Source: an uncultured Synergistia bacterium (GTDB lineage Bacteria; Eremiobacterota; SpSt-956; JAKJGF01). Taken from it: a DNA stretch of 10,322 nucleotides. A program made the translations under genes and the position numbers. Of this stretch, positions 1-6,360 are shown piece by piece; position 1 is the first letter of the stretch; the number at the start of each line of letters is the position of its first letter. The DNA lies in contig CALARM010000061.1 in NCBI GenBank assembly GCA_937888925.1, positions 1-10,322 on the forward strand, read 5' to 3'. The notes under the pieces were generated by a model that saw only the letters and a list, made by a program, of their open reading frames with translations, ran no database searches and was not told where the DNA came from.

Positions 1-2
1 AT

Positions 3-1448
3 TCTGCTCTTGATTACGGAGGCTTTTTAAATGAGACTTCTTTAAATGTTACAGGAGGTATGAAATTATCTTCCAGGATCATTATGAGGATTTTTACAAC
101 TTCCTGTGTCGGAAGAGTTAGATGTAAGGCATATACCGATTATTTAAATGGAAAATGGAAAACTGATCCGCAGAAAACTGCTCTGAAGCCTGTCCCTGAT
201 GATAATATGTCTTCTGTGTCAGCAGAATATAAAGAGATATTTTCTCCTTATTCTCCATTACCTTCAGAAAATAAGCGAACAGAGCTTACGATAAAAATGG
301 CATCAGGAGCAAATACTGTTTTTTATGTTCCTCCATCGGGATTCGCTATTAGAACAGATGTGCCAAAGGTTTCTTTAGATCAATATGGTGTTTTTTATCC
401 TGAAATTACGAAAGTAAATATGGAATATTCTGTAGCAGATATGTCAGGTCTTCAGCATGTAATATGTCCTGAAATTAAAGATTTAACATCCAGCTTGAAG
501 GTTCCTGATTATTTTCCCCCTGAAATTCTCACCCTGTCAGGAAAACTTACAGAAGGCAAAGGAGACATAATGGCTCAATGCCTTTCCGTAGAGTCATATT
601 TTCATAGAGAGTTCGAATACAGTCTCGATTTCAGACCTTCCAGGAAATGTGATCCTGTAGAAGAGTTTTTACTGGACAAAAAAGCTGCCCACTGTGAATA
701 TTTTGCGACAGCCATGGTAATACTCTTACGCTATGCCAACATACCTGCAAGATATGTAACAGGATATCTTGTTCATGAATATAACAGACAAACCTCTTAT
801 TATATAGTAAGAGACAGAGACGCTCACGCCTGGGTTGAAGCGTTTATAGATGGTCACTGGGTTACCTTCGATCCGACTCCTTCAGGAGGTTTATTCAATG
901 AACTTCTTGGTAATTCTGAGCCTGATATTTTCAGGCAGTTTTTTGATTTACTTCTTGTAACATGGAGTGAATTGAAAGAGTTTTTATATAAAGGCGATAT
1001 TGCAGGCATGTTTAAATGGGTATTAAAAGGAATAAATTCATCTATATCTTACCTTGTCCCTTTTATGGTTATAGTTTTAATTGTTTTAGTTATTGTATAT
1101 CGTAAAAGATTTAAAAAATTCACTTTATTTACAGGGAGAAGAAAAGGTAAAATATTAGATCTGGAGGAAGATGCTGTTGGCAGGAGATTTGGTGAGATAA
1201 TGGTGGTATTTGATAAGATCTTTACAGGGAAAAACATAAAGAGAAAAGATAATCTCACTCTTTACGAATATGCCGGTTATCTGAAAGAAAATAATTTTCC
1301 CCCTGAGGAACTGGATATGTCCACAGATTTTATAAAAGAATATTGCATATTACGTTACGGTCATGATGAAATTAATGAAGGAGATTTTATGTCTCTGGAG
1401 AAAAAACTTGCAAATTTGAAGAAAATTATAGACAATAAGAATTTATAA
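3..1448 (+). CDS. TgpA-like membrane transglutaminase, 5'-partial (transglutaminase core + DUF4129)
   Basis: This is the C-terminal part of a TgpA-family protein. The family has an N-terminal multi-helix membrane region, an extracytoplasmic transglutaminase/protease core, another helix and a DUF4129 tail. The frame is open from the first bases. The ATG at 60 is probably internal: the GGAGG before it is only 1-2 nt away, and the residues across it (GGMKLSSRIIMRIF, then RVRCKAYTDYLNGKW) resemble the conserved stretch just before the core in the family. The catalytic triad is visible: Cys at 693-695 (AHCEYFATAM), His at 825-827 (DAHAWVEAF) and Asp at 870-872 (FDPTPSG). A strong helix follows (about 1050-1107, PFMVIVLIVLVIVY), then a cytoplasmic tail with the LYEYAGYLK and CILRYG elements typical of DUF4129. 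The membrane N-terminus lies upstream. In many genomes tgpA follows moxR and DUF58 genes, which cannot be checked here. The substrate is unknown. Confidence 0.88.
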   Translation, partial: SALDYGGFLNETSLNVTGGMKLSSRIIMRIFTTSCVGRVRCKAYTDYLNGKWKTDPQKTALKPVPDDNMSSVSAEYKEIFSPYSPLPSENKRTELTIKMASGANTVFYVPPSGFAIRTDVPKVSLDQYGVFYPEITKVNMEYSVADMSGLQHVICPEIKDLTSSLKVPDYFPPEILTLSGKLTEGKGDIMAQCLSVESYFHREFEYSLDFRPSRKCDPVEEFLLDKKAAHCEYFATAMVILLRYANIPARYVTGYLVHEYNRQTSYYIVRDRDAHAWVEAFIDGHWVTFDPTPSGGLFNELLGNSEPDIFRQFFDLLLVTWSELKEFLYKGDIAGMFKWVLKGINSSISYLVPFMVIVLIVLVIVYRKRFKKFTLFTGRRKGKILDLEEDAVGRRFGEIMVVFDKIFTGKNIKRKDNLTLYEYAGYLKENNFPPEELDMSTDFIKEYCILRYGHDEINEGDFMSLEKKLANLKKIIDNKNL

Positions 1449-1470
1449 ATGTACCCATGAGCTCCTCCCG

Positions 1471-1497
1471 TTACGCGTTACGCGTCACGCATTACGA
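1471..1497 (+). repeat. Heptad repeat tract, TTACGCG family
   Basis: Three tandem 7-bp units, TTACGCG, TTACGCG and TCACGCA, are followed by a partial TTACGA. The tract sits in the junction between the transglutaminase gene and the PH-like membrane protein gene. It is related to the tracts at 4111-4142, 7919-7946 and 8023-8050. Confidence 0.75.
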
Positions 1498-1505
1498 TTA
1501 TAAAA

Positions 1506-1522
1506 AAGAGGTTTTGCATTTG
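1506..1522 (+). promoter_or_regulatory. Ribosome binding site deciding the TTG start at 1520
   Basis: AAGAGG at 1506-1511 is followed by 8 nt and then TTG. It lies just downstream of a heptad-repeat tract and is the best translation signal near the start of the PH-like membrane protein gene. The in-frame ATG at 1457 has no purine-rich site before it. Confidence 0.5.
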
Positions 1523-2011
1523 AGTGAACAGCCGGTAATTACAGAAAATTTAACCCTTCCGAAAACTTACAGAATTTCTTTCAGGAAATTATTGGTTCCT
1601 ATTCTCTGGATTCCACTGCTTGCAGCAATGATTTCCATACAGATTAATATAATGATGAGAATAACAGGTGTTTTATGGGCTTATATTATATTAATAGTAA
1701 TAGAAACCTTCATGCTTGCCAGAATGATATCCCTTGTCCGTACTCATTTAATCTCTGTGACTATTTCAGGGGAAGGCGTATCTTATAAACAGTTTTTTCC
1801 CTCTGTCCGTAAGAATTTTTCCTGGGAAAATATTAAAAGATTTAAATGTAAAACTGTACATACCAGACGAAAGATAGGAGGGAGAACTGTTAAGCTCTAC
1901 GCTCTTGACCATAAGTCAGGTGATAGAATAACATTTAACAGTTTACTATTTAATTCCGAAGAACTGGTAGAAGCTATAAAAAAGAAAGTTAAGCTCATAG
2001 AGTGGAATTGA
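1520..2011 (+). CDS. Small membrane protein, two helices plus PH-like C-terminal domain (hypothetical)
   Basis: I do not recognise a named family. With the TTG start at 1520 the protein is 163 aa: a short polar N-terminus, two membrane helices (about residues 23-41 and 47-68), then a cytoplasmic domain of about 85 residues. That domain contains VTISGEGVSYKQFFPSVRKNFSW, a KIGGRTVKLYALDHKSGDRITFNS strand region and a final amphipathic helix (EELVEAIKKK). This pattern matches bacterial PH-like (bPH/YcxB-type) membrane proteins, whose function is mostly unknown. A longer frame starts at ATG 1457, but its first 20 or so codons are translated 7-bp repeat (RYALRVTHYD) and have no ribosome binding site. 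TTG 1520 has AAGAGG at 1506-1511, 8 nt upstream, so I prefer it. The gene lies on the same strand 71 nt after the transglutaminase gene and may be co-transcribed with it. Confidence 0.7.
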   Translation: MSEQPVITENLTLPKTYRISFRKLLVPILWIPLLAAMISIQINIMMRITGVLWAYIILIVIETFMLARMISLVRTHLISVTISGEGVSYKQFFPSVRKNFSWENIKRFKCKTVHTRRKIGGRTVKLYALDHKSGDRITFNSLLFNSEELVEAIKKKVKLIEWN

Positions 2012-2093
2012 TGGAGGAATTTCACGTTTTTTGTGGAATAAAATATAGAATAATAACCTTTTATGAAATAGCTATATTTACCATCTGTTATTT

Positions 2094-2111
2094 GAGGAGT
2101 TGTGAGATTTG
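2094..2111 (+). promoter_or_regulatory. Ribosome binding site supporting a TTG start at 2109
   Basis: GAGGAG at 2094-2099 is followed by 9 nt and TTG. A stop codon in the same frame at 2103-2105 fixes 2109 as the first usable codon. No ATG occurs before the signal peptide in this frame. Confidence 0.6.
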
Positions 2112-2750
2112 ATAATAAATCCGGGTAGAATATTTTCCTCCCTTGTAATATTTATAGTTTCTATTCTTTTTATCTGTTCCGTCTGCTATGCAGATCCTTC
2201 AAGCAGTAATATTATTCAATTAACCAAGGAAAAACTTGCCAAATGGAAGAGCATACAATATACCATGGATATGGATATAGGTGGCTCTCCTTATGGATAC
2301 AGGGTTTATTATAAACGTCCCTCTAACCTTACTACAATATCATGGAATAAAAATGATAGCAGTGATAAGGTTACTATGATAGTATTCAAGAATACGACAA
2401 CAGTTTTTGATCATAAACAGAAGAAAAAACAGACTTTTGATACGGGAGCTTTCGATTTATTCAGAATAAACAATGAATATGATAAGAACTGGGTTGTTGA
2501 GTATTTAGGTGATTATAATCTCTCCTGTGTAAACAACGGAAAAAAAGAAAAGAGAGCATGCTGGGTAGCAGCTTTTACCACACAGCAGGGAGTGTCATAC
2601 AGATTTTGGATTGATAAGCATGTTGGCATAACTATGAGAATGGAAGTTAAATTGAAAAAAGATGATGAAAAGCCTTATGTTATAGCGAAAACTACATCCT
2701 TTAAAGTGGACGCCCCTGTTGAACCTTCTATGTTTAAAGATCCGTTTTAA
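2109..2750 (+). CDS. Secreted LolA-like / outer-membrane lipoprotein-sorting family protein
   Basis: The 213-aa protein starts at TTG 2109, with GAGGAG at 2094-2099, 9 nt upstream. An in-frame stop at 2103-2105 rules out an earlier start. Residues 8-28 form a signal peptide with likely cleavage after CYA (residue 28). No convincing lipobox is seen. The mature part looks like the LolA/LppX-type half-barrel fold: an amphipathic N-terminal helix (LTKEKLAKWKSIQYTMDM), repeated beta strands, the motif RFWIDKHVGITMRMEV, and a family-typical ending (VEPSMFKDPF). Such proteins bind lipid or lipoprotein acyl chains in the periplasm. Some are true LolA; others are accessory proteins of unknown role. 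This sequence is divergent, so I call the superfamily only. Cys140 and Cys151 could form a disulphide after export. It lies 97 nt after the PH-like gene on the same strand. Confidence 0.7.
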   Translation: MIINPGRIFSSLVIFIVSILFICSVCYADPSSSNIIQLTKEKLAKWKSIQYTMDMDIGGSPYGYRVYYKRPSNLTTISWNKNDSSDKVTMIVFKNTTTVFDHKQKKKQTFDTGAFDLFRINNEYDKNWVVEYLGDYNLSCVNNGKKEKRACWVAAFTTQQGVSYRFWIDKHVGITMRMEVKLKKDDEKPYVIAKTTSFKVDAPVEPSMFKDPF

Positions 2751-2752
2751 AT

Positions 2753-2783
2753 AGTGAGTAGTGAGTAGTGAGTAGTGAGTAGT
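2753..2783 (+). repeat. Heptad repeat tract, AGTGAGT family (4.4 copies)
   Basis: Four perfect AGTGAGT units plus AGT begin 3 nt after the stop codon of the LolA-like gene. The same family on the same strand, as AGTGAGC, occurs at 7989-8015. The perfect repetition suggests slippage-prone, recently expanded DNA. Confidence 0.9.
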
Positions 2784-2803
2784 ATATAAAGTAAATTCTT
2801 CCA

Positions 2804-2824
2804 TCTCACCTCTCACCAATCACA
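2804..2824 (+). repeat. Heptad repeat tract, TCTCACC family (short)
   Basis: Two perfect TCTCACC units are followed by a degenerate AATCACA. Read on the other strand the unit is GGTGAGA, so this may be an inverted relative of the GTGAG-containing tract 20 bp upstream. It lies before the ribosome binding site of the solute-binding protein gene. Confidence 0.55.
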
Positions 2825-2859
2825 TTACATATTATAATAAAAAGGAGGAATATATATTT

Positions 2860-4107
2860 ATGAAGTATTTTGTAATGTCCCTGTCTCTGTTGTTTCTTAT
2901 TTCCGTCATATCTGTTTCAATGGCAGCAAAAAACACTGAGACTGTAACCTTCTGGTATAGTTTAAATGATAAAGGTTCTGTGAAAATGGAAGAACTTATT
3001 ATCAGATACAATAAAGAGAAGAAGGGAAAAATAATAGTACAGCCAAAGAAATTTGCAACTACGGCAGAATTAAAACAGGCACTATTTTCTGCTACTACTT
3101 TGCCTGATACAGTCCTTATAGACAATCGGTGGCAGGATGAGCTTATATCAAAGGGTGTACTTATACCTGTACAGGTACATACTGTCAATATAGGTACTGC
3201 ATTGAAAGCTGCCTATAAGCAGGATACATACAAGGTTCTCTTTGAATCTGCACTCCATGAGAATCAGTTCTGGACATTTCCTTATGCCTGCACAAATAAT
3301 GCTTTAATAGTCAATCTGGATATGCTTTATTCTCTTAAAATGGATAAATCTCCCCAGGGATGGTTTGACCTTGTAAAAACAGGTAAACCTCTTATGCAGT
3401 CGGCGGAAGGAAGAAAAGGTATTGCCCTTCCTACAGATGAGTCGCCGGAAAACCTTGCTGCTTTTTTTATTGCTATGATGAGGCAGAAAAAAGATGGTTC
3501 TTTACTCGGCCCTGATGGAAAATTTGCTTTTAACAGTGAAGCAGGTGTAACAACACTGCAGTTTCTTCAGGATCTCTATCAAAAGTATAAAATAGCTTCT
3601 ACCGATGTAAGTCCCGAAGGATTTTTTGTAGGGCAGGCAGGCATGATCTTCGGCAATGCCCATGATTATTTCCACGCCCAGGAACTTGGTATGAATGTAG
3701 AATCAGTGTATTTACCTAAAAAGGATGTAAGGGCAAGTGACCTGTACATTCAGAGCCTTGCTCTGACAAAATCAAATCCTGACCATGAAGAAGCGGGTTT
3801 TGATTTTTTACTCTGGCTTGTAGAATTTAAACAGGTAAAAGAATTTTCTCTTGCTACCTCTTATATCCCTGTAAATAAACAGGTTGTTGGATGTTCTGCT
3901 TATTTTGAATATCAGAACCAGCATCCCGGTATGAGAATTTTTATAAAACAGCTCGACTGGGCAAAACCGATACCTACATTTTCTCATTATGATGAAGTTA
4001 TGGATCGTCTCGGTAAAGAAGTTCTTTCCTGTTTGAAGGGTGAAAAGACACCGGTACAGGCTCTTGATGATGCAGCAAATTATGGTAACGGTCTTTTAGG
4101 CTTTTAA
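2860..4107 (+). CDS. ABC transporter extracellular solute-binding protein, sugar type (CUT1-like)
   Basis: The protein of 415 aa has the usual length for family 1/8 solute-binding proteins of carbohydrate importers. Start ATG 2860 has AGGAGG at 2843-2848, 11 nt upstream. Residues 1-22 form a signal peptide (likely cut after SMA) with no lipobox cysteine, which suggests a soluble periplasmic protein. The mature protein opens with VTFWYSLNDKGSVKMEELI and RYNKEKKGKIIVQ, the typical first strand and helix of the lobe. Later come a Trp/Tyr-rich cleft region (FWTFPYACTNNALIVNLDML), GWFDLVKTGKPL, GQAGMIFGNAHDYFHA and FDFLLWLVEFKQVKEF, all in family order. It delivers substrate to a two-permease ABC importer. 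The permeases are absent from the window, and a suitable ATPase starts 5.2 kb downstream at 9357. The substrate cannot be read from sequence; sugars or glycerol-phosphate-type compounds are most likely. Confidence 0.88.
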   Translation: MKYFVMSLSLLFLISVISVSMAAKNTETVTFWYSLNDKGSVKMEELIIRYNKEKKGKIIVQPKKFATTAELKQALFSATTLPDTVLIDNRWQDELISKGVLIPVQVHTVNIGTALKAAYKQDTYKVLFESALHENQFWTFPYACTNNALIVNLDMLYSLKMDKSPQGWFDLVKTGKPLMQSAEGRKGIALPTDESPENLAAFFIAMMRQKKDGSLLGPDGKFAFNSEAGVTTLQFLQDLYQKYKIASTDVSPEGFFVGQAGMIFGNAHDYFHAQELGMNVESVYLPKKDVRASDLYIQSLALTKSNPDHEEAGFDFLLWLVEFKQVKEFSLATSYIPVNKQVVGCSAYFEYQNQHPGMRIFIKQLDWAKPIPTFSHYDEVMDRLGKEVLSCLKGEKTPVQALDDAANYGNGLLGF

Positions 4108-4110
4108 TAA

Positions 4111-4142
4111 ATTCGTGACGCGTACATATACGCGTCACGAAT
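4111..4142. repeat. Perfect 14-bp inverted repeat (hairpin) built of ACGCGT-type heptads
   Basis: Arms at 4111-4124 (ATTCGTGACGCGTA) and 4129-4142 are exact reverse complements around a 4-nt loop. It begins 4 nt after the stop codon of the solute-binding protein gene. The RNA would form a very stable hairpin, able to protect the 3' end or help termination. No run of T follows on either strand, so it is not a standard Rho-independent terminator. The arms belong to the CGTCACG/CGTTACG repeat family seen elsewhere in the window. Confidence 0.85.
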
Positions 4143-4196
4143 AATTCACATTTTATCACTCATTACCGCACCAGGTGAATTAGTAACCAGTTGGTC

Positions 4197-4340
4197 AAGC
4201 TTCTGCCTGACAGGCTCTTACGAAGAAAAATAATTTGCCTTATTTAATTGTTTTACAGACAATAAATTAACCCTTATTTAATTTTTAATTCTATATAAAA
4301 AACGAATTTTTCTTCTCCAGAGCCTGCCAGGCAGAAGCTT
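4197..4340. repeat. MITE-like element: 35-bp terminal inverted repeats around a 74-bp AT-rich core
   Basis: The left arm 4197-4231 and right arm 4306-4340 are reverse complements at 31 of 35 positions. Both ends are AAGCTT, followed inwards by CTGCCTG(A/G)CAGGCTCT and, after 3 unmatched bases, GAAGAAAAAT. Each arm also holds a small palindrome (GCCTG-N-CAGGC). The core is very AT-rich and has no gene. The whole lies between two convergent genes. It could be a non-autonomous transposable element, a REP/BIME-like pair, or a long hairpin acting in both directions as a transcription end. I see no clear target-site duplication. Confidence 0.7.
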
Positions 4341-4341
4341 T

Positions 4342-4369
4342 TTACGGATACCCATTTACCTGTTACGGT
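4342..4369. repeat. Degenerate heptad tract, TTACSGN type, overlapping the 3' end of the C39 gene
   Basis: Units TTACGGA, TACCCAT, TTACCTG and TTACGGT follow each other at 7-bp intervals. The third unit supplies the stop codon of the minus-strand peptidase gene, and the last residues of that protein (YRNR) come from the tract. The units are degenerate, so this is weaker than the other tracts. Confidence 0.4.
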
Positions 4370-5429
4370 AATCAGTATTCATCAGCTCTTCCATTGCTTC
4401 CAATAAATTTATATCCGCTGAAATGGCTTTTTCAAAAGACATACGGGCATATTCTGTCTGACCAATTTCTTTCTGGCATTTACCAAGTATAAGATAGGCA
4501 GAAGCTAACGTCGGGTCTGAAGCTACTGCTAATGACCCATAATAAACTCCCCTGTCATAATTTCTTTTAAGGTAATTTATTTTTGCCAGGAGATAACAGA
4601 AATAAGGAATATTTTCTAACTGCTCTTTGTAAGAATTTATGATTATTTCCGCTTTATCAAAATCTTTAACCTCTATAAAGGCTTCGCTTTCAAGGAGATC
4701 AATATTGTATATAAGTATTTTGTCTGTAGCAAGTATTCTGGCTTTTTTTAACTCATTTATACTTTTCATATAATAACCGGCCCTGAGATAATCCCTGCCT
4801 CTTACCATAAATACCTTTCCGTTCATATCGTCAGTTCTTTCCCTGTATGGTTCTTTCTTTTTGAAAGAGGTTATGTCTTTATAATTAGAAGGATAAGGAG
4901 CCATCATCCAGTAATGATAAAAATTCCATGATCCGAAAAATTCTTTATATGTCATTATATAATTATTCCCCAGTGCAGAATCATGGCACGTAATTTCTTC
5001 TTTCCTATCATCATATCCTATAATAAGTCTGAAATGTCCCGAATTATTCATAGAAGTAATACTGTTTACTACAAGAACCGGTATGCCCTGGCATATATAC
5101 TGCTTTAACGTTTGAATATTACCGCTTCTATCAGTTACAATATTAAAACCTTTTAAGCTTAAATAATGTTCTATGGCAGAAGGAAAGGTAGAATCAAAGA
5201 GAGGACTGAATAGTTCTTTTATAAGGTCTTCCTGTGTTACCGTGCTTTTTTCATCCCAGTAATGGACTATCATATAAAGAGCAGCTTCCCCGCAGTACGA
5301 ACTTCCTGCAGGTTGAGATTCATAGGGCACTCCATAAATTAAATGTTTTTGCGGTAAAGTAAGTTCCTGTCCTTCCGCACGGACACAGAATAACGACAGG
5401 AACATGAATATCAAAATATATTTTTTCAT
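4356..5429 (-). CDS. Secreted C39-like cysteine peptidase with C-terminal TPR repeats
   Basis: The protein has 357 aa. Residues 1-18 or so form a signal peptide (MKKYILIFMFLSLFCVRA). Residues 30-175 are a C39-like papain-fold domain (Peptidase_C39_2 type): Gln39, then Cys46 in SYCGEAALYMIVHYW, His132 in GHFRLIIGYDDR and Asp150 in CHDSALG. These positions fit the oxyanion Gln and the Cys-His-Asp triad. Residues 200-350 contain TPR-like helix pairs; the clearest is ASAYLILGKCQKEIGQTEYARMSFEKAISADI. C39 domains in bacteriocin exporters cut after double-glycine leaders, but free secreted C39-like/TPR proteins like this one have no settled substrate. The start ATG is supported by GGAGG at 5441-5445 and an extended -10 promoter. 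It is transcribed divergently from the NfeD-flotillin pair and convergently with the solute-binding protein gene. Confidence 0.82.
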   Translation of the reverse strand: MKKYILIFMFLSLFCVRAEGQELTLPQKHLIYGVPYESQPAGSSYCGEAALYMIVHYWDEKSTVTQEDLIKELFSPLFDSTFPSAIEHYLSLKGFNIVTDRSGNIQTLKQYICQGIPVLVVNSITSMNNSGHFRLIIGYDDRKEEITCHDSALGNNYIMTYKEFFGSWNFYHYWMMAPYPSNYKDITSFKKKEPYRERTDDMNGKVFMVRGRDYLRAGYYMKSINELKKARILATDKILIYNIDLLESEAFIEVKDFDKAEIIINSYKEQLENIPYFCYLLAKINYLKRNYDRGVYYGSLAVASDPTLASAYLILGKCQKEIGQTEYARMSFEKAISADINLLEAMEELMNTDYRNR

Positions 5430-5443
5430 TCACCCTTCACCCT
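5430..5443 (-). repeat. Two TCACCCT heptads forming the leader and ribosome binding site of the C39 gene
   Basis: On the minus strand two AGGGTGA units run straight into the ATG at 5429. The GGAGG at 5441-5445 overlaps the outer unit, and a second AGGG-type site lies 4 nt from the start. The initiation region of this gene is therefore largely heptad repeat. Confidence 0.6.
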
Positions 5444-5458
5444 CCAGCCTGATTAAAT

Positions 5459-5467
5459 ATTATACCA
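5459..5467 (-). promoter_or_regulatory. Extended -10 promoter for the C39-like peptidase gene
   Basis: On the minus strand TGG is followed by a perfect TATAAT (5464 down to 5459), an extended -10 element. There is no good -35 at 17 bp. Transcription would start near 5452, leaving a leader of about 23 nt that still contains the ribosome binding site. The rest of the 162-bp divergent region (5430-5591) shows only weak plus-strand matches, such as TAGAAT at 5536-5541, and a 6-bp hairpin at 5516-5531. Confidence 0.45.
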
Positions 5468-5578
5468 TAATTAAGTGGCCGGTAATCACTGATTTTACTT
5501 TTTATTATTTTATGCAGGAAAAAACTTTCCTTTAATAGAATATTTCATAAGAGCATAAATTTTGAAGGGGGAACCTTT

Positions 5579-5594
5579 GGGAGGGAATTAATTG
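5579..5594 (+). promoter_or_regulatory. Strong ribosome binding site supporting the TTG start at 5592
   Basis: GGGAGGG at 5579-5585 is followed by 6 nt and then TTG 5592. The in-frame ATG at 5613 is 27 nt from this site, too far to use it, so TTG is the likelier start. Confidence 0.65.
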
Positions 5595-6296
5595 TTTCTC
5601 TACTTGGTTGCAATGAACTGGGATATTTTCAGTGTAGACAGTGTTTTTCTTATCTGTATGCTACTGGGACTGGGATACAGTCTTTTACAGATGGTTCTCG
5701 GCGGAGGACATGGCGGTGGCATTTTTGGCGGTCTTGATGTAGACGTAGGAAACGTAGACATTGGCTTTGGAGGACATGACATAGTTGATGTTCAGGATGT
5801 CCATCTTCATGGCGGCGGGGGAGGAGCAGATTCAGGTGCAGGCCCTTCAGTATTCAACATGCTTACAGTATCTAATTTCCTCGCCTCTTTCGGTGCTATA
5901 GGACTGATTGCCAGAATAGGGTTTCAGGCAAGTCCTCTCGTAAGTATCCTTGTTACTACTCCTATTTCTCTTTCAATTGCCTATTCCATATTCTGGTTTT
6001 TATATCGCTTTTTATTTTCTCAGCAGGGTTCTTCCATTGTTTCACACGGTAACATTCAGGGGCTCACTGCAGAGGTTATAACTCCTGTTCCTGCCGATGG
6101 TTACGGAGAGATAGCCTATATTCTTCAGAACAGCAGAATGACTTCTCCTGCAAAATCTTTGAATAAAAAGTCTATAGGTAAAGGTGAACTTGTTCGTATT
6201 GTATCTATGGCCGGCAATACTGCTTTTGTTAAAATATATGAAGAAATACCGGCAGAAGAACAGAAATCTCTTGAAGATAAGAGACTTAAAGAATAG
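5592..6296 (+). CDS. NfeD-like membrane protein (YuaF/NfeD1b type), flotillin partner
   Basis: The 234-aa protein has one helix at residues 16-36, then a long Gly/His/Asp-rich segment (37-84, with GGGHGGGIFGG and VHLHGGGGG), two more helices (about 93-111 and 117-143), and a C-terminal OB-fold-like domain (about 150-217, GLTAEVITPVPADGYGEIAY and KGELVRIVSMAGNTAFVKIYE). This is the short NfeD form that lacks the ClpP-like protease domain. Such genes are usually next to flotillin or SPFH genes, and here a flotillin gene follows 64 nt later on the same strand, so an operon is likely. In Bacillus the equivalent YuaF-FloT pair works in functional membrane microdomains and stress tolerance; the NfeD protein is thought to steady or regulate the flotillin assembly. 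The TTG start is chosen from a strong ribosome binding site. The length of the Gly/His segment is unusual. Confidence 0.85.
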   Translation: MFLYLVAMNWDIFSVDSVFLICMLLGLGYSLLQMVLGGGHGGGIFGGLDVDVGNVDIGFGGHDIVDVQDVHLHGGGGGADSGAGPSVFNMLTVSNFLASFGAIGLIARIGFQASPLVSILVTTPISLSIAYSIFWFLYRFLFSQQGSSIVSHGNIQGLTAEVITPVPADGYGEIAYILQNSRMTSPAKSLNKKSIGKGELVRIVSMAGNTAFVKIYEEIPAEEQKSLEDKRLKE

Positions 6297-6360
6297 GCTA
6301 ATCCTGAGAGATGAGAAATCTTTCAGTGGTAAAATATAATATATAAAAAGGAGTGATTTT

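Noticed and set aside
52..62. ATG at 60 with GGAGG just upstream as the start of the transglutaminase gene
   Set aside because: The spacing is only 1-2 nt, the frame is open to the window edge, and residues on both sides of the ATG fit the continuous sequence before the TgpA core; the gene starts outside the window.
2833..2838. TATAAT as a promoter for the solute-binding protein gene
   Set aside because: A transcript from it would start at about 2845, inside or after the ribosome binding site at 2843-2848; it is more likely part of the AT-rich leader.
2832..3188. Minus-strand 118-codon frame across the start of the solute-binding protein gene
   Set aside because: It overlaps a clear signal-peptide coding region on the plus strand, has no ribosome binding site and no recognisable domain.
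6305..6318. TGAGAGA TGAGAAA as another heptad tract in the NfeD-flotillin junction
   Set aside because: Only two imperfect units; too short to separate from chance.
6335..6340. TATAAT before the flotillin gene as an internal promoter
   Set aside because: Same problem: the start point would fall at the ribosome binding site, and there is no convincing -35. Co-transcription with the NfeD-like gene is simpler.
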